DNA of 64,000 bases from Maratus speciosus (GCA_963932465.1 OZ010799.1:161134761-161198760), one strand, 5' to 3'. Positions 22,016 to 33,939 are shown, counted from the stretch's first letter. Made by a program: numbers and translations. Notes: generated by a model from the letters alone, not told the origin.

Positions 22016-22532
22016 TTAACCCTTAAATGCCTGCTTTTTCAAAAATCATTGTAATAAAGTTTTTTGGTTTTCATTTTTTAAATAAACCATGGGAAAAAAT
22101 ACTTTAAAAAATCATATCTTGTTTTATGTATGGTTTACGGCTAAAAAACAATTTGTTACTAATCGCAATAGTGGTCTTTAATTGGAAAAATAATTTTCCT
22201 TGATAAAATTCTATAATATTAAACACACAAGAATTTTAGGAACTATAATAAGAAATAAATTTTACTTGCTCACGGCAGAACAAAATAGGGTATTTCGCAA
22301 GCTTCCAAACAAAACAAAAAGACAAGTAGCAACAATTGAAAAAATAATTCTATCTTTGTTCTTAAACAGCACAAGTGCTGTCATCTACATGTTGAAAATC
22401 GATTTAATAATAATTTTAGAATGTATTTTATTGGCAACATTAGGCATTATAGCTTCAATATTATTCTAATAGTATTTTAGAGCCTAAATTGGGTATGCTG
22501 CTGAAAAGCAACAACCGGCATTTAAGGGTTAA
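22016..22532. mobile_element. TTAA-flanked element with 16-bp perfect terminal repeats
   Basis: It starts TTAACCCTTAAATGCC and ends GGCATTTAAGGGTTAA, a perfect inverted match including TTAA. Such termini are typical of piggyBac-type non-autonomous elements. It contains an open frame of 89 codons (22,200-22,469) with no known domain and a hydrophobic C-terminal end; this is probably chance. It interrupts the tRNA-headed insertion. Confidence 0.9.
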
Positions 22533-22690
22533 GACCGTTAGAATTACGTCAATTAATTGCTAATGACTATTTTCTAACAGGTGTCTGTCAGACGCATTGT
22601 TCCCGAAAATCGGGAGTCTCAGAGTTGCGACCGACGGAAGGTTTGAGCACACAGCATCTCTCTGCATCACAGCATCTATTTACTAATTGG

Positions 22691-23010
22691 ATAATTGTGT
22701 TAAACGTTATTCTAATAGCTTTAAATTTTACATTTAAATGCACATATTTTGATACATATACACTTTTTAAAAAAATTTCTAAGATTTTAAAATCCTTATA
22801 TAATGAAACAGTAAAATTGCGTAGTTTTGTTTAATCTAAATTAAATATATAAATATATATATCTATTTATTTATTTAACTGAAAACTCTTCCTTTCAGTT
22901 GTATTTAATTTTACATGATTTAGGCAAGGGGGATTTTTAAAACTGTAAAGCAGATAGATGCGCCTAAATGTAATGTACTATAATTGTGACAATGTTCTTG
23001 TGCAAATATC
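22691..23010 (+). repeat. Complex repeat, end of copy IV
   Basis: Text matching the block E/F boundary of copies II and III resumes: TTTTACATTTAAATGCACAT, ATACACTTTTTAAAAAAATT, AAAATTGCGTAGTT, then GTTGTATTTAATTTTACATG and AAACTGTAAAGCAGAT. The array ends near 23,010. Confidence 0.7.
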
Positions 23011-23394
23011 GATCACAATGTCGATGTTTGTCTTACAAAAATGCTTTTTGGTGTTGTTAGTGGGCAACTTAAAAAATATTAAAAGTAAAAAAATATATAG
23101 AGAGAAGCGTTTTCATTAAAATAATTGTTTTCACCTACTCTTTGTACACTGGGCAGTGTATTCTGTAACCCGGGAAACACTGATTGGATGCTCTGGTTTC
23201 GTAGAAATCTTTTAATTGTTATTAAATTTATAAACAAAAATCCGAATTCAGATTCGAGCGACACAAGTTGTTGACCGAATAAATAGATTGCTATCCTAAT
23301 TTCTTATGAAAATATTCCTTTTGCGTGTGCACTATTACCTCTTAAACGTCAAATCTCTTTTGTTCACCATGTATAATGCGTCAATTGGCAAAAC
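23011..23394. other. Unassigned stretch
   Basis: No recognisable repeat, RNA or coding motif. A 61-codon minus frame at 23,079-23,264 has no motif. Confidence 0.4.
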
Positions 23395-23790
23395 ACTATT
23401 TATTTGGAAGACTACATGAATTAATAAAAATATGAAAAGTAACACTATAAATCGAAAAATGTTTCTTTTATTATGTTTTTATCAGAGTATGAAAAATTGC
23501 ATTTCACTGTCTTCAACTTGCGTTTTTGTATTTATCACCTTATTTTTCATAAAGTGAAATCTATAATTCGAGGATAAATCTAGGTATTTTCTAAAATGTG
23601 TTCTAATTTACCATTCCTTGAGTTAGGAACTAATATTTCTAATAAAAATTCTAATAAATAAATACAAATGCAACTTAACATTGATTTCTCGCGAAAAGAA
23701 ATTTATAAAACGTGGAAAGTTGCTAATAGAAATAGCAGAGCAAAACTAAATTAAACAAGAAGGAAAAATCATGCGTACGGCATAGATTAT
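23395..23790 (+). repeat. Diverged piece of the 786-bp satellite
   Basis: AGTAACACTATAAATCGAAAAA, CACCTTATTTTTCATAAAGTGAAATCTATAATTC, and AAACGTGGAAA-TTGC followed by AGAAATAGCAGAGCAAAA are shared in order with the satellite units at 25,135-29,940 and with the piece at 31,180-31,640. It is quite diverged and incomplete. Confidence 0.65.
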
Positions 23791-24479
23791 GAAACACTTT
23801 CCAACACTCCCTGAAAGCTTTAGCAAAACTTCGTTATTTAGGGAAATAAGGTTAGCAAGGCCGCGGCGAGCGCCCCATCTTCGTCCGCTGCCCTTTATTC
23901 CTCTACTCTACTCCGACTCTTTTGCGGAAGCAAGATTCTTAGGTCCCCAGCCACGTCCCGAATGAAATACTCTCTAGCGAAAGCCATATTGGAAAAAAAA
24001 ATCAAAAATTCGAAACCGGATAAATTTAAAAGGGAAATTACACAAATTAAAGACACCGAAAAGCGGGAAGGGTTGGGCTCGGGGCGATCAAGCTACCGAA
24101 AGACTCCTAGCTACTTCTAGCTTATTATTAGGTAAGCATTTAAAAAACTGATTTCAGCAGTTACCGTCCATAGCTAAATATATATTTAAATGCTTTTGTA
24201 CAGACTTGAAGTTTACCTAGTACCTTTATTACACGCCACTATTTACTTGAAATTTAATTCAAACTAAAACACTCTTAAAACTACTGAAATCACATTTCCA
24301 GAAATTATCACCCATAGACATGTATCCAATTCTTTGCTTGACCATGTATGCCATTTTATCTATATTCCACAAACATTTCTTAATAAACGAAATGCAACTC
24401 AGTGTAAAAATGCATAACTCATTTAAAAACCACCTAAATCCCAACTACCTAACCACCCAAGCAATTTGCGCTCATACCC
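23791..24479. other. Unique stretch with a GC-richer island at about 23,850-24,110
   Basis: 23,850-24,110 is the most GC-rich non-repeat part of the window (GGCCGCGGCGAGCGCCCCAT; GGGTTGGGCTCGGGGCGATC). I see no open frame above 60 codons, no tRNA boxes and no repeat homologue nearby. It could be an exon or promoter fragment, or the end of an unrecognised element. Confidence 0.35.
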
Positions 24480-25010
24480 AGTAACCCTTACGAATTCTTT
24501 TCTGTAGCCCTGTATATGAATTATATAATTTATACACACCATATATTATGCTTAGATATAATGAAACAGAAAACTGCATATCATAATTAAAAATGCATTT
24601 CCAGTAATCACCGCTAATGTACAGTAATTCTGATACAATATATTATCTGAAATCTTTTGTGTGTCCCTGTAAATGCTATGAACTTCGTATTATACATGAA
24701 ATAACTTATAGTAAACCTCAGCGACGTATATCAATTTCATTATATATGAAAAAGTTTAACAAATTAAAATACGCCGCAAACAGTTTCCCTACCCCTCTAT
24801 ATCATTATGTAACGGAATTCTTTTGTGTGGCCCTGTAAATTAATAATAACTATTATTTGCACCACATATTCGACAGAATGCATTATTTTAGGGCACTTCA
24901 TAAATGCATATCAATTTTGTTATGTTTGGATGTGTGTAACATCATTAAAAATCATTTGAAACTTTTTCTTTCGTTTGCTGTAATAATAATGGAATACATT
25001 TTACTGACAA
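24480..25010 (+). repeat. Small tandem array, about 163-bp unit
   Basis: The motif CTTTTGTGTG-(T/G)CCCTGTAAAT recurs at about 24,495, 24,655 and 24,820, each followed by a similar AT-rich body (TATACA-A-AT, GCATATCA-TTT-TTAT). The same unit appears inverted as an array at 41,515-42,075. Short frames at 24,617-25,072 are by-products. Confidence 0.7.
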
Positions 25011-25816
25011 ATCGAAGTCATAAACACTTTTCAACTTTGTTGGAAAATGTTAAAAAAATAAGCTGGAGATAAAAACAATTGACTGCAAAAAAATATAAAT
25101 AAAAATAAACAGTTAAAAATAATTCTTTACTTATTTTAAGAAGGTGCTTTCCTTTTTAAAATGTTTTATAAAAGTTCATAGAATGTAAAACTTTTAACTC
25201 CGCAACCATCTATTTGATATTAGAAGATAATCATTGAGTTTTGGGCCCAATGTTTTTGAGATTCTTAAATGTTAAGTTTTCATTCGGATGGGTAAAATAA
25301 TGTTGAACGAAGTAAAAATAAAACTAAAAGTTCATCTCATTTATTTTTTTTCTCATAATAAATAATGGAATTTAACAGGCCTGAATTTACATTTTTCTAT
25401 AAAATATAAATATCACCATATTTTTCATGAACTGAAATCTATATAATTCAAGGGTAAAACGTGATACTTTCTGAAATTCCCGTTAAATTAACATTTACTG
25501 AATATGAAACTAGTACTTACGACGTAAATTGCTGGTAAATATATACAAATTTGAATTAAGAATAATAGTATCTAAAAAGAAGTTTATTGAGCGTGGAAAT
25601 TTTCAGAGGAAACTAATAAGCTCCTAGCGCAAATAGCAGGGCAAAAAATGAATAAAAATATTAAACTGGATATAAAAATAATTAAGGCCTGTCAAAAATG
25701 AAAATAGAAATATGAACTTAAAAAAAAATGTTTTGCTTACTTTAAGAAGATACTTTCCTTTTTAAAATGTTTTATAAAAGTTTCTAGAATGTAAAACTTC
25801 TAACTCCGCAATTATA

Positions 25817-26114
25817 GGTATGCCACGTTTCAGGGCAGTGTGGCCAGTAGGCTACTTCTTTTAAATTCACATTTCTTGATTGGCACCACTTTTTTTAAAT
25901 CAAAAAACCAATCAAGAAATCTGAATTAAAAAACCGTAGGCCACTGGCAACACTGCTTCAGGGAATTTTCCAGGGAAAATGTCAGTATTTGTTTACAGGA
26001 AAATCTAGGTTAAACGCACGAAATTTTGCCTTGTTTAAGGAGAGATTTTACACCAGAAAATACTGGTACCGAAGAATTTCCTTGTCTGGAAATTCCCTGA
26101 AGCGTGGCAACCCT
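25817..26114. mobile_element. hAT-like MITE carried by the satellite unit, containing a second MITE
   Basis: The ends read AGGTATGCCACG-TTCAGGG and CCCTGAAGCGTGGCAACCCT, a terminal inverted repeat of about 24 bp including GAATTTTCC / GGAAATTC. The flanks are AATTAT on both sides, and the first satellite unit near 25,200 has the uninterrupted CTCCGCAACCATCTATTTG. Other copies within the array lie at 26,726-26,898, 27,512-27,811, 28,423-28,596 and 29,209-29,382, about 173 bp each when free of the nested MITE. Confidence 0.85.
25836..25955. mobile_element. Nested 120-bp hAT-like MITE
   Basis: It starts CAGTGTGGCCAGTAGGCTAC and ends GTAGGCCACTGGCAACACTG, with further pairing of ATTTCTTGATTGG / CCAATCAAGAAAT. 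The flanking octamers TTTCAGGG and CTTCAGGG match in 7 of 8 positions. It sits within the terminal repeat of the satellite's own MITE. The identical copy is at 27,532-27,651. Confidence 0.88.
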
Positions 26115-27186
26115 GAATTATCTATTTGGTTTTAGAAAATTATTGCTGAGTTTTGGACACGATTTTTTTAGATTCTTAAGTTAAGTATTCATTCGGATGG
26201 GTAAAGTAATGTTGAACGAAGTAAAAATAAAACTGAAAGTTTATCTCATTTATTTTTTTTTCACATAATAAATAATGGAATTTAACAGGCCTGGACTTAC
26301 ATTTCTCTGTAAAATGTAATTATCACACTATTTTTCATGAACTGAAATCTATAAAATTCAAGGGTAAAGCTTGATAATTTGTGAAATTCCCGTTAAATTA
26401 ACATTTACTGAATATGAAACTAGTACTTATGACGTAAATTTCTGGTAAATAAATACAAAGGTGAATTAAGAATAATAGCATCTAAAAAGAAGTTTACTGA
26501 GCGTGGAAATTTTCATAGGAAACTAATAAGCTCCTAGAGGAAATAGCAGGGCAAAAAAGGAATAAAAATATTAAACTGGATATAAAAATAATTAATGGCC
26601 TGTCAAAATGAAAATAGAAATATGAACTTAAAAAAAAATGTTTTGCTTACTTTAAGAAGATACTTCCTTTTTTTAAATGTTTTATAAAAGTTTCTAGATT
26701 ATAAATTTTTTAACTCCGCAATTATAGGTTTGCACACGCTTCAGGGAATTTTCCAAGGAAAATATCAGTATTTGTATATAGAAAAATCTAGCTTAAACGC
26801 ACGAAATTTCGCCTTATTTAAGGAGAGATTTTCTACAAGAAAATACTGGTACCGAAGAATTTCCTGGTTTTGGAAATTCCCTGAAGCCTGGCAACCCTGA
26901 ATTATTGATTTGGTATTAGAAGATTATTGTTGAGATTTAGACCCGATTTTTTGAGATTCTTAAATGTTAAGTTTTCATTCGGATGGGTAAAATAATGTTG
27001 AACGAAGTAAAAATAAAAATAAAAGTTTATCTCATTTATTTTTTTTTCATATAATAAATAATGGAATTTAACAGGCCTGAACTTACATTTCTCTGTAAAA
27101 TGTAATTATCACCATATTTTTCACGAACTGAAATGTATATAGTTCAGGGGTAAAGCGTGATAATTTCTGAAATTCCTGTTAAATTA

Positions 27187-28920
27187 ACATTTACTGAATA
27201 TGAAACTAGTACTTACGACGTAAATTGCTGGTAAATATATACAAATTTGAATTAAGAATAATAGTATCTAAAAAGAAGTTTATTGAGCGTGGAAATTTTC
27301 AGAGGAAACTAATAAGCTCCTAGCGCAAATAGCAGGGCAAAAAATGAATAAAAATATTAAACTGGATATAAAAATAATTAAGGCCTGTCAAAAATGAAAA
27401 TAGAAATATGAACTTAAAAAAAAATGTTTTGCTTACTTTAAGAAGATACTTTCCTTTTTAAAATGTTTTATAAAAGTTTCTAGAATGTAAAACTTCTAAC
27501 TCCGCAATTATAGGTATGCCACGTTTCAGGGCAGTGTGGCCAGTAGGCTACTTCTTTTAAATTCACATTTCTTGATTGGCACCACTTTTTTTAAATCAAA
27601 AAACCAATCAAGAAATCTGAATTAAAAAACCGTAGGCCACTGGCAACACTGCTTCAGGGAATTTTCCAGGGAAAATGTCAGTATTTGTTTACAGGAAAAT
27701 CTAGGTTAAACGCACGAAATTTTGCCTTGTTTAAGGAGAGATTTTACACCAGAAAATACTGGTACCGAAGAATTTCCTTGTCTGGAAATTCCCTGAAGCG
27801 TGGCAACCCTGAATTATCTATTTGGTTTTAGAAAATTATTGCTGAGTTTTGGACACGATTTTTTTAGATTCTTAAGTTAAGTATTCATTCGGATGGGTAA
27901 AGTAATGTTGAACGAAGTAAAAATAAAACTGAAAGTTTATCTCATTTATTTTTTTTTTCACATAATAAATAATGGAATTTAACAGGCCTGGACTTACATT
28001 TCTCTGTAAAATGTAATTATCACACTATTTTTCATGAACTGAAATCTATAAAATTCAAGGGTAAAGCTTGATAATTTGTGAAATTCCCGTTAAATTAACA
28101 TTTACTGAATATGAAACTAGTACTTATGACGTAAATTTCTGGTAAATAAATACAAAGGTGAATTAAGAATAATAGCATCTAAAAAGAAGTTTACTGAGCG
28201 TGGAAATTTTCATAGGAAACTAATAAGCTCCTAGAGGAAATAGCAGGGCAAAAAAGGAATAAAAATATTAAACTGGATATAAAAATAATTAATGGCCTGT
28301 CAAAATGAAAATAGAAATATGAACTTAAAAAAAAATGTTTTGCTTACTTTAAGAAGATACTTCCTTTTTTTAAATGTTTTATAAAAGTTTCTAGATTATA
28401 AATTTTTTAACTCCGCAATTATAGGTTTGCACACGCTTCAGGGAATTTTCCAAGGAAAATATCAGTATTTGTATATAGAAAAATCTAGCTTAAACGCACG
28501 AAATTTCGCCTTATTTAAGGAGAGATTTTCTACAAGAAAATACTGGTACCGAAGAATTTCCTGGTTTTGGAAATTCCCTGAAGCCTGGCAACCCTGAATT
28601 ATTGATTTGGTATTAGAAGATTATTGTTGAGATTTAGACCCGATTTTTTGAGATTCTTAAATGTTAAGTTTTCATTCGGATGGGTAAAATAATGTTGAAC
28701 GAAGTAAAAATAAAAATAAAAGTTTATCTCATTTATTTTTTTTTCATATAATAAATAACGGAATTTAACAGGCCTGAACTTACATTTCTCTGTAAAATGT
28801 AATTATCACCATATTTTTCACGAACTGAAATGTATATAGTTCAGGGGTAAAGCGTGATAATTTCTGAAATTCCTGTTAAATTAACATTTACTGAATATGA
28901 AACTAGTACTTACGACGTAA
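27187..28920 (+). repeat. Higher-order satellite repeat of about 1,697 bp, copy B
   Basis: This is the second copy of the two-unit block, shifted by 1,696-1,697 bp relative to copy A. It includes both the hAT-like MITE and the nested 120-bp MITE at the same internal positions, which shows the insertions happened before the duplication. Confidence 0.88.
27532..27651. mobile_element. Nested 120-bp hAT-like MITE, duplicated copy
   Basis: Identical by eye to 25,836-25,955, including flanks. It was copied by the satellite duplication rather than by a second transposition. Confidence 0.88.
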
Positions 28921-29940
28921 ATTTCTAGTAAATAAATACAAAGGTGAATTAAGAATAATAGCATCTAAAAAGAAGTTTATTGAGCGTGGAAATTTTCAGA
29001 GGAAACTAATAAGCTCCTAGTGGAAATAGCAGGGCAAAAAAGGAATAAAAATATTAAACTGGATATAAAAATAATTAATGGCCTGTCAAAAATGAAAATA
29101 GAAATATGAACTTAAAAAAAATGTTTTGCTTACTTTAAGAAGATACTTCCCTTTTTAAAATGTTTTATAAAAGTTTCTAGAATATAAATTTTTTAACTCC
29201 GCAATTATAGGTTTGCCCATGCTTCAGGGAATTTTTCAAGGAAAATATCAGTATTTGTTTATAGAAAAATATAGCTTAAACGCACGAAATTTCGCCTTAT
29301 TTAAGGAGAGAGTTTCTACAAGAAAATACTGGTACCGAAGAATTTCCTGGTTCTGGAAATTCCCTGAAGCGTGGCAAAACTGAATTATTTATTTGGTATT
29401 AGAAGATTATTGTTGAGTTTTGGACCCGATTTTTTTAGATTCTTAAATGTTAAGTTTTCATTCGGATGGGTAAAATAATGTTGAACGAAGTAAAAATAAA
29501 AATAAAAGTTTATCTCATTTATTTTTTTTTCATATAATAAATAATGGAATTTAACAGGCCTGAACTTACATTTCTCTGTAAAATGTAATTATCACCATAT
29601 TTTTCATGAACTGAAATGTATATAGTTCAAGGGTAAAGCGTGAGAATTTCAAAAATTCCCGTTAAATTAACATTTACTGAATATGAAACTAGTACTTATG
29701 ACGCAAATTTCTGGTAAATAAATACAAATGTGAATTAAGATTAATAGCGTTTAAAAAGAAGTTTATTGAGGTGAAAATTTTCAGAGGAAACTAGTAAGCT
29801 CCTAGTGGAAACAGGAGGGCAAAAAATGAATAAAAATATTAAACTGGATATAAAAATAATTAATGGCCTGTCAAAAATGAAAATAGAAATATGAACTTAA
29901 AAAAAAATGTTTCGCTTACTTTACGCTTTACTTCCCTTTC

Positions 29941-30366
29941 TTTCTGCAAAAGTTTTACATATGTTTTTAGAATCGGCAGGTATTAACCGCAATTACCCTC
30001 TCACTGCGTTATTGTTTTATCAAAATGGATTAAGAAATTGAGCAATTTTTTTATTACATAATACAAATCTACATATATTTTAAAGTTTTTTTTTCAATAT
30101 AGAATTTAAATCCTTAAAAAAGGTTATCAGAAAGAATGTATTTTACAATACTTTTATTTTTTACCAGCGATTTTTCAAAACAGATTTTTTTTTTCTGATT
30201 TAATTGAAAAAATGCCAGGCAAAATTTACAATAAAAAATAACTGGTAGGAATAATCAAGAAGGGATAATTAGACGGAAAAAATGCATTCCCGCGGAAATC
30301 GTGGGTTGCCCAAATGTTGCTACATTTGCGTTAACCATGGAAATCGCGGGGTGCGCGGAGAAAGAG
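29941..30366. other. Unassigned stretch between satellite and TTAA element
   Basis: At 30,290-30,365 the phrase GGAAATCG-GGG-T occurs twice (GCGGAAATCGTGGGTTG, ATGGAAATCGCGGGGTG). Otherwise nothing is recognised. Confidence 0.4.
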
Positions 30367-31090
30367 TTAAGAGTCTCAGGACTTTTAAAACTTCAACATT
30401 TTCGAAATTAAAAATTTTTTAGATATTAAACTGTTATGTTTGCAGAACATTTTGATGTAATTGCTTCTTTGAAATTCCCATTAGAACAGAAGTTGTGGCT
30501 TTCAGAAATAGCGTTTCCGAAACTTTGAAGCCATTTTTCTCCAAATGACGTTCTTGGGCATAACGCTCACAATATCTCAAAAATCTCTGAACATTTTTTC
30601 ATGCAATTTTTAAAACGTATGTTTTATGTTAGTATGTATGAACTGAAGCTAAGATTTCCTTTCTATTGTGTTAAAATGGTTTTTTAAGTGGCTTTATTTT
30701 TGAAAATTTTGCATTTGCTAAATACAACTTTGTGTTAAAAATATAAAAAAAAGCTTTAAATAGAAATTTATTTAGGTTCAGGATAATTATTATAATCTGA
30801 AGTATAAGTCGGCAGCAGAATTTTCTTTCTAGTTGCAAGGTTTATTTTCTAATCCTGCGCGTAAGCTGTTATACCAATTTTCTCCTTGTCAAATGCCTGA
30901 CAGTTTGGGTCGTCCATAAATGCTAATTCTGCATCTTGCAATTTTTTAAATACATGAAATGAAAAAAAACATACTTATATCTTTCGACTCAATAAAAATT
31001 GTGTTTTAAAATCATATATAATCATTAAAAATTGAAAATGATCTTTTTTTTTTTTGCATTTCTTTTCAATTTTAAGAGTCCTGAGACCCC
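30367..31090 (+). mobile_element. TTAA-type non-autonomous element, copy 2
   Basis: The left end TTAA-GAGTCTCAGGACTTTT is mirrored by TTTTAAGAGTCCTGAGACCCC at the right. The inside aligns directly with 36,062-36,849 and inverted with 10,273-11,170 (GAAATTCCCATTAGAACAGA, CTCCAAATGACGTT, TAATCCTGCGCGTAA). The right TTAA has decayed. The 69-codon minus frame inside is incidental. Confidence 0.78.
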
Positions 31091-31179
31091 AAACTATCAA
31101 TTTCGTGTGCAGAAAATAATCATTTAGTTTTAAGCATATTCTTTTGTGTTTCATAAATATTAAACTTTCATTCGTAAGT

Positions 31180-31640
31180 GTCAATAATTTTGGATGAAAA
31201 GTAACACTATAAATCGAAAAAAGTTTCTATCCTAAATATTAGTGGATAATAAATTGGATTTAACTGTCTTTTCTCCGCATATTTTTATTTATGATCTTAT
31301 TTTTTATGAATAAAAACCTGTAATTTGATGTAAAGTCTTCATATTTTCTAAAATTTCTTACAGATTACTATTCATAGAGGAAAAAACTAGTTTTTACAAT
31401 AAAATTTCAGAAAAATAAATACAAATGTAAGTTAACAATGATAGTTTGTGAACAGGAACGTACTAACGGCGGAAAAATTTAGTGGAAACTAGCAAGTTGC
31501 TAACAGTAATCAAAGCGCAAAACGTGAACAAAAACATTAAGCTAGAGATGAGAAACATATCGGCTGCCAAAAAATGAAAATAAGAATAAAATCTTTACAA
31601 TAATGCTTCGTTTATATATATATATACATAAACTTTACTT
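31180..31640 (+). repeat. Diverged piece of the 786-bp satellite
   Basis: AGTAACACTATAAATCGAAAAA, then TTATTTATGATCTTATTTTT, AAATAAATACAAATGTAA, GAAACTAGCAAGTTGCTAA and TTAAGCTAGAGATGAGAA follow the order of the array units. This is an old, isolated unit. Confidence 0.65.
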
Positions 31641-31679
31641 TTTGTAAACGTTTTACAAAAGTTTACATTGCAAATAGAG

Positions 31680-31905
31680 GCGTCTTAAAATTAGACACAT
31701 ATGTGACTGAAAAAGAATTTTAAACACTTAAGTGTCTTAATCTAAAAATTAAGACATTATAGATGTCTTAATTTAAGATACATAAGTGTCTTACTATGAT
31801 CATGGTGTAAACGAACTGAGAATAGAGTCTAAAATATCCGCAAACGTCTTATTTTAAGGCACTTCGTTGCTTCAAACGTGTCTTAATTTAAGACGTTTTG
31901 ATTCT
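31680..31905. repeat. Cluster of short palindromic GTCTTAA motifs
   Basis: AAGTGTCTTAAT, TTAAGACATTATAGATGTC, TTAATTTAAGA and AACGTGTCTTAATTTAAGAC recur about every 20-40 bp in both orientations. A similar arrangement with GTCTGAA words lies at 34,440-34,505, next to an ACAGTGTA end. It may be the inside of a MITE. Confidence 0.5.
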
Positions 31906-33060
31906 TCCAACGCAATAACCACCAGGGGGCACTCTCAGTTGCGCATGCGTTTTAGATGTCTTTCGTTCGAATTAGTATACGTTGTAATACAAACGGAAAG
32001 TTTGTTTTTATGTACGCGTGTATTTTAATTCCTTTTTTGCGGAATGTGAAGTACTGTGATTAGAATTCGTATTCACTTAGTTTATTTATAAATTGAATAC
32101 ACACATCTAACGTGTGTGCTTGACACCAAATGTCTTTTATAAGCTGTCGTCGATATAAGGGCGTGATAGAGTAAACACCAACTTGAAGATTACACCCGGG
32201 AACTCTACAAAGCGTGTGGAATGGACTTAGTGCTAATTTGTATTGTATCAATAATATTGTGTTATTCGTCTTAATCCTGTTAAAGCTGCCAAGAAAAAAA
32301 AACTTTTGTCTGGCGGGTCATATTTTGAGGATAAATTTATTCATTCTTTAAATATGGCTAGTCGGATACATTATGGAATTTTCTTCTAAAATGATGCAAG
32401 TCTTTCTCCCGCACGGTGGTAGTTTTTAAAATTCCAAATCGAGAAATTTTTCTTACCTCTTGCAAACAGCGTTTGAAGTAAGTGCCATAATTTCTTTATA
32501 GTACTAAAATTAGTGTATTTTATGATTTTATTTACTGTACAAAATCTTGCATGAAATCAACTACTTTCAAAACTGTTCGCAAAAAAACCCCACTAATTCT
32601 AGAAGTATATATCTTTTAAACTTATAATGCTGTCTTTTATTACAAATTATATATTCAAAGGCAGTTTTTAGTTTCAATAGCTAATTCTTATCTCACAGTA
32701 AACGACGACTACAAGGCAATAAAGAAAAAAAAAGCTTTGAAAGATCACCAAATGCTTTCTTACTTCCTGGCATAAAACCGCAGATTAAAAAATGATAAAT
32801 TAAGTACATGAGACTCGTCTATTATGTGAAGCTGCCAGTGAAAATATACATATGTATTTGATTTCAAATACACTCTAATGTTGATTTTTTTATTATTGTT
32901 AATAAAAAAAAGTAATTTGAAATTTATAATGGGAAAAAGTAAAAGGCTATAATTAGATTTTGCACTTAAAATAACTTTATTTATATGCACTTATAGGAAA
33001 AATACAAAAATGACAGTTAGATGTTACTATGTATATTTAAGACGAAAGATGTTTGGAAAC
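31906..33060. other. Unassigned stretch
   Basis: No repeat homologue elsewhere in the window, no RNA and no motif-bearing frame was seen. Frames of 63 and 76 codons on the minus strand have no recognisable features. It includes a slightly GC-richer stretch near 31,915-32,050. Confidence 0.4.
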
Positions 33061-33906
33061 TATAAGTTTTTTTTTCTTCATGTTATTAATATAGAATATG
33101 TATTTATTTTTATTGATAATTGAATAGCTTTTGTGATTACCCTCTGATCTACATAAAAAATTTCCCATGTGGCGATATATAAATTTTTTAAAAATCTAAT
33201 TTTAAATGATAAGGATTTTCATTTTTTTCGGAGGGGGGGGGGGGATTTTGTATGAAATTTTCGTAAAGCTGATATATTAAATCTTACAGTGATTATAATG
33301 AACGTTTTGAACTTTTAGAGTAAGACAAAATTAAAAATGCAAATATATTTAACAAAATACCGAAGAATTTTTTTCTCAATGTTATTAAAGTAGAATATTT
33401 ATTTATTTATTTACTTATTCATAGTTAAATAGCTGTTGTATAAATAGCTGTATCACCTGATATAGTATATGTAAAATTGCCTATGTGGCAATATAATTTT
33501 TCTTCATCTAATTTTTAAATTATATGAATTTTAATTTTTTTTGGAAGGGGGGGGGGTGCAAATTCTGTACATCTGATATTTTAAATCTTTTTCGACATTC
33601 AACCGAGTATAGTAAATATTTTGAACTTTTAGAGTAGGACAAGATTATAAAATATATATATATTTATCCATGTACATTAAAAGCCCTTAATATGGCACAA
33701 TTCAGGACGGCGGAATTTGTCCGATAAACGGAGATATCTGCTTTTGTGAGGTAAAAATATACAAATATGTATGTCTTGCGGATTAAAAATGTATTCGTTA
33801 AATAGAGGTGTCCGCTATTCGGGAATGTCCATTAACCTCCACAACGGATACTCCCGAATACCGGACATCTCAATTTAGATAACCATAATGCAGGGTTGCA
33901 TTTTTT

Positions 33907-33939
<33 letters not shown>

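Larger units (their letters stand above)
21701..22690. repeat. Insertion in copy IV: tRNA-headed sequence split by a TTAA element
   Basis: Non-satellite text starts near ACAGTAACAGTAGTAAATTT and ends near ACAGCATCTATTTACTAATT, after which block E/F of copy IV resumes. It includes a tRNA-like segment (21,732-21,805), a unique segment up to 22,015, a TTAA-flanked element and 22,533-22,690 with CAGGTGTCTGTCAGACGCAT. This could be a SINE or composite repeat; borders are approximate. Confidence 0.5.
25490..27186 (+). repeat. Higher-order satellite repeat of about 1,697 bp, copy A
   Basis: Two adjacent units (one with, one without the nested MITE) match 27,187-28,920 almost base for base. Differences noted by eye are a T-run length near 26,255, TAATGG versus TAACGG, and changes at the very ends. 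Neighbouring single units differ far more, so this pair was duplicated recently as a block. Confidence 0.88.
25135..29940 (+). repeat. Tandem satellite array, about 786-bp unit
   Basis: The landmark TTTAAGAAGATACTT starts units at 25,741, 26,651, 27,437, 28,348 and 29,134, with a diverged first unit at about 25,135 and a broken end near 29,925. Base spacing is 786 bp. Units of 910-911 bp carry an extra 120-bp MITE, and the first unit of 606 bp lacks the MITE found in all others. Shared words include CTAACTCCGCAATTATAGGT, GGATGGGTAAAATAATGTTG, ACGAAGTAAAAATAAAA, GGAATTTAACAGGCCTG and AGCGTGGAAATTTTCA. No frame above 60 codons is present anywhere in the array. Confidence 0.96.

Noticed and set aside
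22200..22469. An 89-codon membrane-like protein inside a TTAA element
   Set aside because: No motif, and the hydrophobic end follows from T-rich codons. The element is too short to be autonomous and has no known transposase features.
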